Assembly: GCA_029238515.1 (NCBI GenBank)
Contig: JAQWFW010000032.1
Location: 1 to 64,000, forward strand
Direction: 5' to 3'
DNA from: Flavobacteriaceae bacterium
Lineage (GTDB): Bacteria > Bacteroidota > Bacteroidia > Flavobacteriales > Flavobacteriaceae
Length of the DNA: 64,000 nucleotides
The translations under genes and the position numbers were made by a program. Positions 19,808-28,418 of the stretch are shown here, piece by piece. The notes below the pieces were generated by a model. That model saw only the letters and a program-made list of their open reading frames with translations, ran no database searches and was not told the DNA's origin. Positions within the stretch are counted from its first letter, which is position 1. Every line of letters starts with the position of its first letter.

Positions 19808-21250
19808 TTACTTGAAATCTAAAAATTTATTATATATATATCCTGTTTTTTTTCCTTGTATTATTTTAGCCCACTCCACTTTTTTTGTAATTTCTAAATC
19901 ATTAATTGATATAGGTACTGTTATTTTTTTGCCTTGTCCTATTGAGATATTAACCATCAATTCATAATCGCCATTTGTGTCAATTATCTCAACTGATTTA
20001 TGTTTGTTGAAAGTGTACTCATAATCATCTTTTTGTAATGTTATTTTTTTATTTAGTGTTCCATTTTTAGCCTCAGTTAAATCAACTGTTATTGATTCAA
20101 CAAACGCTACCTCCTCATTAAGCCTTAGTTTTCCAATAATATTGTCAGAAATTTCGGGAGTTGATCTAAAATTTAGGTTGTCAACATTTATGAATGCTCT
20201 CTTAGATATTTGCGACTGTGGATTTCCAATATCATTAATACCTTCATCTGTATTACTGAATTTACCTTTTTCAATATTTTGCGCTACAATCTTTTCAGCA
20301 GAATTAAGTCTAAAAAAATCTTGAACAATATCTTTTTGTTTTCCCTCTAATTTATATGTTCCGTAGTAGCTGTTTTTATCATTTCCAAACCAGTATCGTA
20401 TGTAATTTCCAAAATCTGTTCCTTTTCCGTTTTCGTCTGTCAATGTAATTTGTAGTTTTGAACCCTTACCAAAGTTTTTATCAAAGCTAATCCTACCACC
20501 ATTAGCACTACTACTGAAACCAGTTGCCTTCCACTCTAAAACATTAAAATTTTCCTCATATTTATTTGTTGCGTTGAAAACGTAAGGGTCAGACAATTCG
20601 TAAACTTCGTCGGCAGTTGTTTTTTTGTAACTGTAACCATTTAGCCCTCCATATCTTACCATAAACCTATAGCCCTCTTCATACTTATAAAATTTCATAC
20701 TACTTTTTTTATTCATTAAATATCCCGTAGTATTCCATCCACCGTCCACAACAATGTTGTCAATAGTATTGTAAAAATCATCTTTTAATTTAAGGAACTT
20801 TTTAACCTGACTAATGTAATATTTTGCTTGAAGTATTTTATTGTTATTATCTTTAATTTCACTGAATTTCAAATTAATTAATGAGTCTCTAACATTATAT
20901 TTAACAAGGCTATCGTTAAGAGTTAGAATTTTAGTTGAAATGCTGTCAGCTATTGACATATTTCTTTCAATAGTGTTGATTTTTTGTAGAATATTTGCAT
21001 AAGATGGTTTAAACATCCAATAATCATTTAATGACTCCGCATATTCTCTTGGTGTTGAGTCATTAGCTATTACATCAAATTCTTTTATACTTACATCTTT
21101 TAGATAATATTTAAAAGTGGTGAAGTGTGAGTTATATATTTTATATTCTTTGTTGATTTCTTTTTTGAAAGAACTAATGGCTTTTTCTTCCTTTGTTTGA
21201 CAGGAAATAATAAATAAAAAAGCTAACGTTAATAAAAAAATCCTTTTCAT
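19808..21250 (-). CDS. Lipoprotein with coiled-coil-like N-terminus and SH3-like domain
   Basis: Lipobox FLFIISCQ; INVDNLNFRSTPEISDNIIGKLRLNEEVAFVES resembles a bacterial SH3 domain. Confidence 0.72.
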   Translation of the reverse strand: MKRIFLLTLAFLFIISCQTKEEKAISSFKKEINKEYKIYNSHFTTFKYYLKDVSIKEFDVIANDSTPREYAESLNDYWMFKPSYANILQKINTIERNMSIADSISTKILTLNDSLVKYNVRDSLINLKFSEIKDNNNKILQAKYYISQVKKFLKLKDDFYNTIDNIVVDGGWNTTGYLMNKKSSMKFYKYEEGYRFMVRYGGLNGYSYKKTTADEVYELSDPYVFNATNKYEENFNVLEWKATGFSSSANGGRISFDKNFGKGSKLQITLTDENGKGTDFGNYIRYWFGNDKNSYYGTYKLEGKQKDIVQDFFRLNSAEKIVAQNIEKGKFSNTDEGINDIGNPQSQISKRAFINVDNLNFRSTPEISDNIIGKLRLNEEVAFVESITVDLTEAKNGTLNKKITLQKDDYEYTFNKHKSVEIIDTNGDYELMVNISIGQGKKITVPISINDLEITKKVEWAKIIQGKKTGYIYNKFLDFK

Positions 21251-21287
21251 AATATTTAATTTTCACTAAAATTAAAAAAAATATTCT

Positions 21288-21306
21288 AAAGTATTAGTCC
21301 AAGTTT
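21288..21306 (+). repeat. 19-bp direct repeat copy 1 (AAAGTATTAGTCCAAGTTT)
   Basis: Exact match to 21658-21676. Confidence 0.85.
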
Positions 21307-21347
21307 AGTACTTTAAAGATTTAGATAGTTTTGGAATTTCTTGAATT

Positions 21348-21510
21348 TTATTTTGCAGAATTGTAATTATCAACCCAAGTTTGTAAATTTTCTTTAACTA
21401 AACTGTGTGTCTCCCAAATTTTCTTTTCACGACTTTTAAATAAACCTTTAGGTTTTGGAGGAAGTTCAAACCCCCAGAAATCTATAACCAAGTTTCTTCT
21501 AAAATTAAGG
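21348..21510 (-). pseudogene. C-terminal gene fragment (..ITLNFRRNLVIDFWGFELPPKPKGLFKSREKKIWETHSLVKENLQTWVDNYNSAK*)
   Basis: Protein-like minus-strand frame ending in a stop, with an in-frame stop just upstream and no start. Confidence 0.45.
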
Positions 21511-21764
21511 GTGATATTGATATTTTAAATGAGGAGCTGTCCAATATCACGTTTAGTCTATCGAACTACGAAAACTACATTGACGAATCACTTGAATTAG
21601 TCAATGATTTCAGAGGAATTTGGGAAAAAGGAGATATAAAACTAACAAAAATATTTCAAAGTATTAGTCCAAGTTTGATACATCTTAGCGCAGTAGCTTT
21701 GGAACAAAGCGTGTTGAGAAAACAACTAAAAGCAAATGTCTGTCAAATGTCTGTCAGTTTTTAG
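21483..21764 (+). pseudogene. C-terminal fragment of a recombinase-like (large serine recombinase type) gene
   Basis: Frame reads YNQVSSKIKGDIDILNEELSNITFSLSNYENYIDESLELVNDFRGIWEKGDIKLTKIFQSISPSLIHLSAVALEQS...; resembles the coiled-coil C-terminus of flavobacterial serine recombinases; no start or catalytic domain. Confidence 0.5.
21658..21676 (+). repeat. 19-bp direct repeat copy 2
   Basis: AAAGTATTAGTCCAAGTTT, inside the recombinase remnant. Confidence 0.85.
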
Positions 21765-21776
21765 TACATTTGAAGA

Positions 21777-21826
21777 GTTCTTTGAGATGTTTAAAATGAA
21801 AGTAGTGGAGTGCTTTTAGGTGCTTT
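21777..21826 (+). repeat. Flanking direct repeat, copy B
   Basis: gttctttgagatgtttaaaatgaaagtagtggagtgcttttaggtgcttt; matches copy A at 17910. Confidence 0.75.
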
Positions 21827-21853
21827 TCGAAACGTGGTTAGAGTGAGTGTAAG

Positions 21854-21880
21854 AAAAAACCCACCTGTTTGGTGGGCTTT
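21854..21880 (-). terminator. Intrinsic terminator downstream of tRNA-Ala
   Basis: Minus strand GCCCACCAAACAGGTGGGTTTTTTCTT. Confidence 0.8.
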
Positions 21881-21913
21881 GGTTAAACTTATGCAGTGTA
21901 GCGGTAACACTAG

Positions 21914-21987
21914 TGGAGAAGATCGGATTCGAACCGACGACCTCTTGACTGCCAGTCAAGCGCTCTAGCCAACTGAGCTACATCCCC
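21914..21987 (-). tRNA. tRNA-Ala (anticodon GGC)
   Basis: Cloverleaf read by eye; CTTGA-CTGGCAG-TCAAG anticodon arm; G3-U70 alanine identity pair present. Confidence 0.95.
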
Positions 21988-22065
21988 TTTTTATAATCCT
22001 CCATAAGTCTTAAAAGGCACTTACGAAAATACAGTTGCAAATTTATAATATTATTAGCATTTATT

Positions 22066-22080
22066 TGGCACGCTTAAGGC
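22066..22080 (+). promoter_or_regulatory. Candidate sigma-54 (RpoN) -24/-12 element
   Basis: TGGCACG-CTTA-AGGC: invariant GG and GC separated by 10 bp; perfect -24 block, weak -12 block. Confidence 0.35.
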
Positions 22081-22184
22081 ACTAATTTAATTGATATTGC
22101 CTTATCGTTGTTTCTCATGCTTTCTATATATAATCTAAAATTGAAATTGAATTTAATATATTTGAATTAAAAACAATTAACCAA

Positions 22185-23087
22185 ATGAAAAAACTACTCA
22201 TACTTTTTTCCATTTTTGTTTTTACTTGCAGCAACGACACAGAGAGTCTGCTTGCTCCATCTAATGCAGTAGAATATGGGATTAAAGAATACGGTATACT
22301 ATTTCAAGGACTAGACAGAGATTACATTGTATATGTTCCAGAAAGTTATCAGCCCGAAACCCCATCGCCACTGTTGTTTGTATATCATGGATTTGGTGGC
22401 AACAACGAAAGCATAATGAATTATACCGGATTTAATGAAATTGCAGATCAAGAAAACTTTATTATAGTTTACCCTCAAGGAAGCAACTTTTTGGGAACAC
22501 CACATTGGAATGTAGGTGGGTGGACTGTTGGAAGCACTACAGATGATGTCGCATTCACCAATTTTCTGATCAATACCGTCTCAGAAAATTACAGCATCAA
22601 TAGCGATAGAATATACGCCACAGGAATGTCTAATGGTGGATTTATGAGCTTTTTGTTGGCTTGCCAAATGAGTGATCAATTTGCTGCGGTGGCTTCCGTT
22701 ACGGGTTCTATGACCCCCGAAACCTTAAACGAATGTAGTCCTGTGCGTGCAGTTCCTATTTTACAAATTCACGGTACTAATGACGTGGTTGTCCTTTACA
22801 ATGGGATCCAACCATGGAACACCCCCATAGATAATGTGCTCAATTATTGGGCTGATCACAATAATTGTAATACAAGTCCGCAAATCATCAGTTTGGATGA
22901 CGTAGACACAAATAATGACATTACAGTAGACCAAATCACATATAGCGATGGAACCAACGGAACTGTCGTAAAGCACTACAAAGTGTATGGAGGAGAACAT
23001 TTTTGGTTTGCCAATGCAGACATCAAATCCAGCGAGTTGGTTTGGAATTTTTTCTCTACTTACGATCTAAATGGTGTGATTGATTAA
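22185..23087 (+). CDS. Secreted/lipoprotein esterase, polyhydroxybutyrate depolymerase/LpqC-like alpha/beta hydrolase
   Basis: VYHGFGGNNES, YATGMSNGGFMSF nucleophile elbow, IHGTNDVVV, GGEHFW. Confidence 0.88.
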   Translation: MKKLLILFSIFVFTCSNDTESLLAPSNAVEYGIKEYGILFQGLDRDYIVYVPESYQPETPSPLLFVYHGFGGNNESIMNYTGFNEIADQENFIIVYPQGSNFLGTPHWNVGGWTVGSTTDDVAFTNFLINTVSENYSINSDRIYATGMSNGGFMSFLLACQMSDQFAAVASVTGSMTPETLNECSPVRAVPILQIHGTNDVVVLYNGIQPWNTPIDNVLNYWADHNNCNTSPQIISLDDVDTNNDITVDQITYSDGTNGTVVKHYKVYGGEHFWFANADIKSSELVWNFFSTYDLNGVID

Positions 23088-23151
23088 TACTAACACAATG
23101 AAATGAAAGTTGATTTGAATTTTACGTATTTTTGAATTCAATTTTAGCGCC

Positions 23152-24486
23152 TTGAACAAATCCATTAGCAACAAACAAATCAACAGACTGGCCATCCCAG
23201 CCATAATTGCTGGAATTTCTGAACCCATACTATCGTTAACCGATGCCGCCATTGTTGGACATATCCCCACCAACGCCACCGAATCACTAGCAGCAGTGGG
23301 TATTGTGTCTTCCTTTTTGTCGATGCTTATTTGGGTTTTAGGTCAATCGCGTTCAGCCATTTCGGCTATTATTTCTCAATACTTAGGTGCCAACAAACTC
23401 CATGAAGTAAAACGACTTCCAGCACAAGCCATAGCAATCATCATTACGCTAAGCTTACTTGTATGTGCCACTACACTCCCTTTTTCCGAAAGTATTTTTA
23501 AGTTCTATAACGCCAAAGATCTTTTACTCGATTACAGTGTGGAATACTACAATATCCGCATCATTGGATTCCCATTTACGCTGTACACCTTTGCTGTTTT
23601 TGGAATCTTTAGAGGGCTTCAAAATACATATTACCCTATGATCATTGCCATTGTTGGTGCAGTTATTAATATTGTATTAGATTTCATTTTAGTTTATGGA
23701 GTTTCTGGAATAATTCCTGCACTTAACCTCAAGGGTGCGGCTATTGCTAGCGCATTTTCACAACTATTAATGGCTGGAATGGCTTCTATTTTATTATTGA
23801 AAAAAAACCCTATCTCACTAAAACTTGTTTTGCCCTTCAACAAAGAATTGCCAAATTTTTTACAAATGATTGGCAACCTCATCATTCGAACTCTGGCCTT
23901 AAATCTGGCCTTATATTTTGCCACAAGCTTTGCAACAGATTATGGCGCCGAGTATATTGCCGCATACACCATAGCGATAAATTTATGGTTTTTTACGGCT
24001 TTTGCCGTAGATGGTTATGCAAGTGCCGGAAACATTATGTCGGGCAAGCTTTTCGGCGGAAATCAAATCAAACTTTTGGTAGCACTTAGCAATCGCCTTC
24101 TAAAAAGAGCTTTAATAGTGGGGGTCATGATGGCTGCATTAGGCGCACTTTTTTATGAGCAACTAGGGTCTTTGTTTACTACAGAAAAAGCAGTACTTAC
24201 CGAATTCTACAAAGTGTTTTGGATTGTACTCCTGATGCAACCTTTCTGTGCTTTGGCCTTTGTGTTCGATGGTATTTTTAAGGGTTTAGGGGAAATGAAA
24301 ACACTGAGAAATGTATTGGTACTTTCAACAGTTTTGGTTTTTATACCAGCGCTTTTTATTGGTGATTATTACGAGCTAAAACTGCATGGTATCCTTCTTG
24401 CATTTACATTTTGGATGATTGCACGTGGTATACCACTTATTGTAAAATTTAGAAAACAATTTTTACCCCAAATTCAAAACCACTAA
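23152..24486 (+). CDS. MATE family efflux transporter (TTG start)
   Basis: DAAIVGH, 12-TM MATE pattern. Confidence 0.92.
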   Translation: MNKSISNKQINRLAIPAIIAGISEPILSLTDAAIVGHIPTNATESLAAVGIVSSFLSMLIWVLGQSRSAISAIISQYLGANKLHEVKRLPAQAIAIIITLSLLVCATTLPFSESIFKFYNAKDLLLDYSVEYYNIRIIGFPFTLYTFAVFGIFRGLQNTYYPMIIAIVGAVINIVLDFILVYGVSGIIPALNLKGAAIASAFSQLLMAGMASILLLKKNPISLKLVLPFNKELPNFLQMIGNLIIRTLALNLALYFATSFATDYGAEYIAAYTIAINLWFFTAFAVDGYASAGNIMSGKLFGGNQIKLLVALSNRLLKRALIVGVMMAALGALFYEQLGSLFTTEKAVLTEFYKVFWIVLLMQPFCALAFVFDGIFKGLGEMKTLRNVLVLSTVLVFIPALFIGDYYELKLHGILLAFTFWMIARGIPLIVKFRKQFLPQIQNH

Positions 24487-24524
24487 CTTTGCATGAAATT
24501 AACGAATAAACGCAACATCCATCA

Positions 24525-24977
24525 ATGGGGAATATTAGAATCACAAAACAATTTTCATTTGAAACAGGTCATGCATTATATGGGTATGATGGGAAATGCA
24601 AAAACGTCCATGGTCATAGCTACCGATTGGACGTCACTGTAATTGGCCGCCCTATTGCTGACGTATCAAATGTGAAGTTTGGAATGGTCATTGACTTTTC
24701 AGATTTAAAAAAAATTGCTAAAGAAGAAATTGTAGATATTTTTGACCATGCCACTGTGTTCAACAAAAACACCCCTCATGTAGAATTGGCCAAGGAATTG
24801 GAGTCAAGAGGGCACAACGTTTTGTTGGTTGACTATCAACCTACAAGTGAAATGATGGTATTGGATTTTGCAGAGAAAATCAAAAAAAGACTACCTGAAA
24901 ACATTAAATTACATGCCCTAAAACTTCAAGAAACAGCTACAAGTTTTGCAGAATGGTTTGCAAGTGATAACGAATAG
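24525..24977 (+). CDS. 6-pyruvoyl-tetrahydropterin synthase/QueD-like 6-carboxytetrahydropterin synthase
   Basis: FETGHALYGYDGKCKNVHGHSYRL and LQETATSFAEW. Confidence 0.92.
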   Translation: MGNIRITKQFSFETGHALYGYDGKCKNVHGHSYRLDVTVIGRPIADVSNVKFGMVIDFSDLKKIAKEEIVDIFDHATVFNKNTPHVELAKELESRGHNVLLVDYQPTSEMMVLDFAEKIKKRLPENIKLHALKLQETATSFAEWFASDNE

Positions 24978-25753
24978 TGTATATGAATACCATTAATATT
25001 GCTAAAGACAAAAAAGTCTATTTTACGTCTGATCATCATTTTGGAGCACCCACTAGGGCTGCTTCAAAACCGAGGGAAGAAAAATTTGTTTCCTGGTTAG
25101 ATAGTATTAAAAAAGATGCTGAGGTACTTTTCGTTTTAGGAGACTTGTTTGATTTTTGGTTTGAGTACAAGCATGTGATTCCAAAAGGATTTACAAGGGT
25201 TTTGGGGAAATTGGCAGAACTGAGTGATTCTGGGATAGATATCCACTTTTTTGTTGGCAATCACGACTTGTGGATGAATGGATATTTTGAAGAAGAGTTT
25301 AATATTAAAGTGTACCACAGCCCTCATCAATTTAAACTCAACGATAAGACTTTTTTTATTGGTCATGGAGATGGGCTTGGGCCGCATGACAAAGGATATA
25401 AACGGGTTAAAAAAGTGTTTAAAAATTCATTTTTTAAATGGATTTATCGTTGGCTCCACCCAGATATTGGGGTGCGCTTTGCACAATATCTTTCTGTAAA
25501 AAATAAGCTTATTTCTGGCGATGAAGATATACGTTATACTAATGACAATGATGAGTGGTTGGTACAATACGCCCAACGAAAATTAATAGACAACCATTTC
25601 GATTATTTTGTTTTTGGACACCGCCACTTACCTTTAGAAATTCAATTAAACCCTAATTCCAAATACCTGAATCTTGGAGATTGGATTACACACTTTACCT
25701 ACGGAGTTTTTCATGATGGAAAACTCGAACTGGAAAAATTTAAGGATGAATAA
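24977..25753 (+). CDS. lpxH: UDP-2,3-diacylglucosamine diphosphatase-like metallophosphatase
   Basis: FTSDHHFG, LGDLFDFWFE, FFVGNHDLWM, FIGHGDGLG, FGHRHLP. Confidence 0.88.
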   Translation: MYMNTINIAKDKKVYFTSDHHFGAPTRAASKPREEKFVSWLDSIKKDAEVLFVLGDLFDFWFEYKHVIPKGFTRVLGKLAELSDSGIDIHFFVGNHDLWMNGYFEEEFNIKVYHSPHQFKLNDKTFFIGHGDGLGPHDKGYKRVKKVFKNSFFKWIYRWLHPDIGVRFAQYLSVKNKLISGDEDIRYTNDNDEWLVQYAQRKLIDNHFDYFVFGHRHLPLEIQLNPNSKYLNLGDWITHFTYGVFHDGKLELEKFKDE

Positions 25754-25795
25754 TCTTAAGACGAAACTACTTTTTTATTAATCAAAACTTGTACA

Positions 25796-26425
25796 ATGGA
25801 TCTATTTGGAATACCCTTTTTTGATGACGACTTATATAAAATGCTTCTTCGGTTTCTTATCGATATAGTTTTTTTGACTGCAATAATTCGACTGTCTTAT
25901 TACCATTTTTCAAAAAAAACAGAATTTTTATTTACCTTTTACTTGGTTGGAATCGTAGTGTTTTTCTTGTGTTTTACGCTAAAAAAATATGAACTAGACT
26001 TAGGTCTAGCATTGGGTCTGTTTGCTATTTTTGGAATCCTCCGTTACCGTACTGAACCTTTGAAAGTCAGAGAGATGACTTATTTATTTGTGGTAATAGG
26101 TGTTTCAGTAATAAATGCGCTTTCCAATAAAAAGATGAGTTATATGGAAATTCTAACAGCCAATAGTTTCATTTTTACAGCAACATACTATTTAGACCGA
26201 TATTGGAGTCTACAAAGAGTAACGCCAAAGGAAAGAATAAGCCCAAAAGATTTTGGTACAAAAGATATTGTATATAATTCTCTTGAAAACATAAAACCTG
26301 AACAGTTTAGCTTACTTAAAAAGGAGCTTGAAGATTCTCTTGGTGTTGAAATTTTAAAACTTGACATCAATGAAGTTGACTTTGAAAAGCAAACCGCCAA
26401 AATAAAAATCCGCTACAAAAAATAA
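25796..26425 (+). CDS. DUF4956 family membrane protein
   Basis: Multi-TM with LGLALGLFAIFGILRYRTEPLKVREMTYLF motif. Confidence 0.85.
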   Translation: MDLFGIPFFDDDLYKMLLRFLIDIVFLTAIIRLSYYHFSKKTEFLFTFYLVGIVVFFLCFTLKKYELDLGLALGLFAIFGILRYRTEPLKVREMTYLFVVIGVSVINALSNKKMSYMEILTANSFIFTATYYLDRYWSLQRVTPKERISPKDFGTKDIVYNSLENIKPEQFSLLKKELEDSLGVEILKLDINEVDFEKQTAKIKIRYKK

Positions 26426-26426
26426 T

Positions 26427-27143
26427 ATGAAAAAAATAATCTCAACATATTTCTTACACGCTTTAATATGCACATTAACGTTTGGTTTAAGCTCAATTTA
26501 TGCGCAAAACGACCCTGATCTTGAGGGATGGAGCGCTGTAGAAATCGATTTAAAAGCTACTGAGAAATTGTCGTTTTCGATTGCTGAACATTTACGACTT
26601 AGGAATGATATATCGACCGTTAAAAATTATTTCACACAACTTAAGGTAAATTATGAAGTTCTAAAAAATTTAGAGCTTGGTGGTGGAGTTCGCTACATTA
26701 CCAAAAATGATGATGTTGGCAAAAAACAAGGTCTTGATCCATACTTCCGATATCAATTTGATGCAAGTTATAAGACTAATGTTGAAAAAATTGGACTATT
26801 ATTTCGACTTAGATACCAAAATAAAAATCAGCTTGGGCTTTCAGAAGAAGAAGGAGACATAGCACAAGAGTTTATCAGGTCTCGCCTTGGAATTGGCTAT
26901 AGAATTATGCCATTAAAACTAAACTTAAAACTTTTTGCCGAACTCTTCAATCAACCAAGTAATTCAAAAATTGAGGACAGAGAAACACGGTATAGATACA
27001 CTTTGAAACTGAGTCGAAAATTCAAAAAAATAGGAACATTCACCGTATTTTATGGAATACAGGAAAATGAAGTCGCACAAAGCAAAACAAAAAAATCTTT
27101 TTTAGGATTTAAATACGCCTATAGAATTGACTTTACTCAATAG
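26427..27143 (+). CDS. DUF2490 family outer-membrane-type protein
   Basis: Signal peptide; SAVEIDLKATEKLSFSIAEHLRLRND pattern; adjacent to DUF4956 gene. Confidence 0.82.
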   Translation: MKKIISTYFLHALICTLTFGLSSIYAQNDPDLEGWSAVEIDLKATEKLSFSIAEHLRLRNDISTVKNYFTQLKVNYEVLKNLELGGGVRYITKNDDVGKKQGLDPYFRYQFDASYKTNVEKIGLLFRLRYQNKNQLGLSEEEGDIAQEFIRSRLGIGYRIMPLKLNLKLFAELFNQPSNSKIEDRETRYRYTLKLSRKFKKIGTFTVFYGIQENEVAQSKTKKSFLGFKYAYRIDFTQ

Positions 27144-27144
27144 C

Positions 27145-28416
27145 TCATTGTTCTGGATTTTCATGCGCTTCTAAGTCTTCTTCAAGATCTAAATTTCTAA
27201 AGCTTGGAGAAACAATTCCTGTTGTAATGACAGTGATTAAAGTCATTGTCCCGCCAAATACAACGGCAGTAACCGTACCCATCAGCTTTGCGGTAAGGCC
27301 ACTCTCAAAAGCACCTAACTCATTGGACGACCCCACAAACATGGAGTTTACAGAGGATACACGCCCACGCATGTGATCGGGTGTTTTGAGCTGCAAAATG
27401 GTTTGTCGAATGACCATTGAAACACCATCCGTAACGCCACTAAAGAAAAGTGCAACAACCGAGATCCAAAATACTGAGGATAACCCAAAAACAATGATGG
27501 AAATCCCGAATCCAAATACAGCGATAAGAAGTTTTAAACCTGCTTTTCTACTGATAGGAATATAGGCCGTTGTGAGCATAGTGAGAAAAGCCCCCACAGC
27601 AGGTGCCGCACGTAAAATTCCAAAACCCTCCGAACCTACCTTTAAAATATCTTGAGCAAAAATGGGTAAAAGCGCAACAGCTCCACCAAAAAGAACCGCA
27701 ATCATATCCAAACTTAAAGCTCCTAAAATGGCTTTGGTTTTGAATACAAAACGCACCCCTTCTTTCAGGCTTTGAAGTACGGGTTCGCCTATTTTTGGAT
27801 TCAATACCGGTTTTTTAGAAATTAATAACGCAAGTAAAAAAGAAAAAACAACCAACACAAAGACAATACAAAGCGACCAATGTACCCCAATCCAATTGAT
27901 GGTAAACCCTGCCACCGCCGGCCCCATAATAGAAGCCATTTGCCAGGTAGAACTACTCCAAGTCGCCGCATTTGGATAAGCTTTTTTGGGCACAATTAGA
28001 GCAATCAATGAAAAAATCGTTGGGCCAAAAAATGCTCGTAACAATCCTCCAAAAAATACAAAAGCATAAATCGAATACAAAATAGATTTTTGTGTCCAAG
28101 AAGCAGCGACCGATGCGTCTGAAAGAAAAAATAGTCCTAAACTAATCAAAGAAAAAAGGCCAATACACCACAAAAATAAATTACGCTTTTCGCGTTGGTC
28201 GACAATATGTCCAGCAAACAATGCCATACTTAGGGCAGGAATAATTTCCATAAGCCCAATAATACCAAGTGACAATGGGTCTTTAGTGAGTGAATATACT
28301 TGCCATTCGATGACTATAAATTGCATCGACCAAGCAAAAACCAACATAAAACGCAACAAAAGAAAAATATTAAATTCCTTAAATCTAAGGGCTACATAAG
28401 GGTCTTTTTTTGGCAT
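27145..28416 (-). CDS. MFS transporter (EntS/DHA3-like)
   Basis: 12-TM MFS; QFIVIEWQVYSLTKDPLSLGIIGLMEIIPAL. Confidence 0.9.
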   Translation of the reverse strand: MPKKDPYVALRFKEFNIFLLLRFMLVFAWSMQFIVIEWQVYSLTKDPLSLGIIGLMEIIPALSMALFAGHIVDQREKRNLFLWCIGLFSLISLGLFFLSDASVAASWTQKSILYSIYAFVFFGGLLRAFFGPTIFSLIALIVPKKAYPNAATWSSSTWQMASIMGPAVAGFTINWIGVHWSLCIVFVLVVFSFLLALLISKKPVLNPKIGEPVLQSLKEGVRFVFKTKAILGALSLDMIAVLFGGAVALLPIFAQDILKVGSEGFGILRAAPAVGAFLTMLTTAYIPISRKAGLKLLIAVFGFGISIIVFGLSSVFWISVVALFFSGVTDGVSMVIRQTILQLKTPDHMRGRVSSVNSMFVGSSNELGAFESGLTAKLMGTVTAVVFGGTMTLITVITTGIVSPSFRNLDLEEDLEAHENPEQ

Positions 28417-28418
28417 CT

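Noticed and set aside
21736-21757. Tandem AATGTCTGTCA x2
   Set aside because: Only two short copies inside a decayed gene fragment; no sign of a CRISPR or larger array
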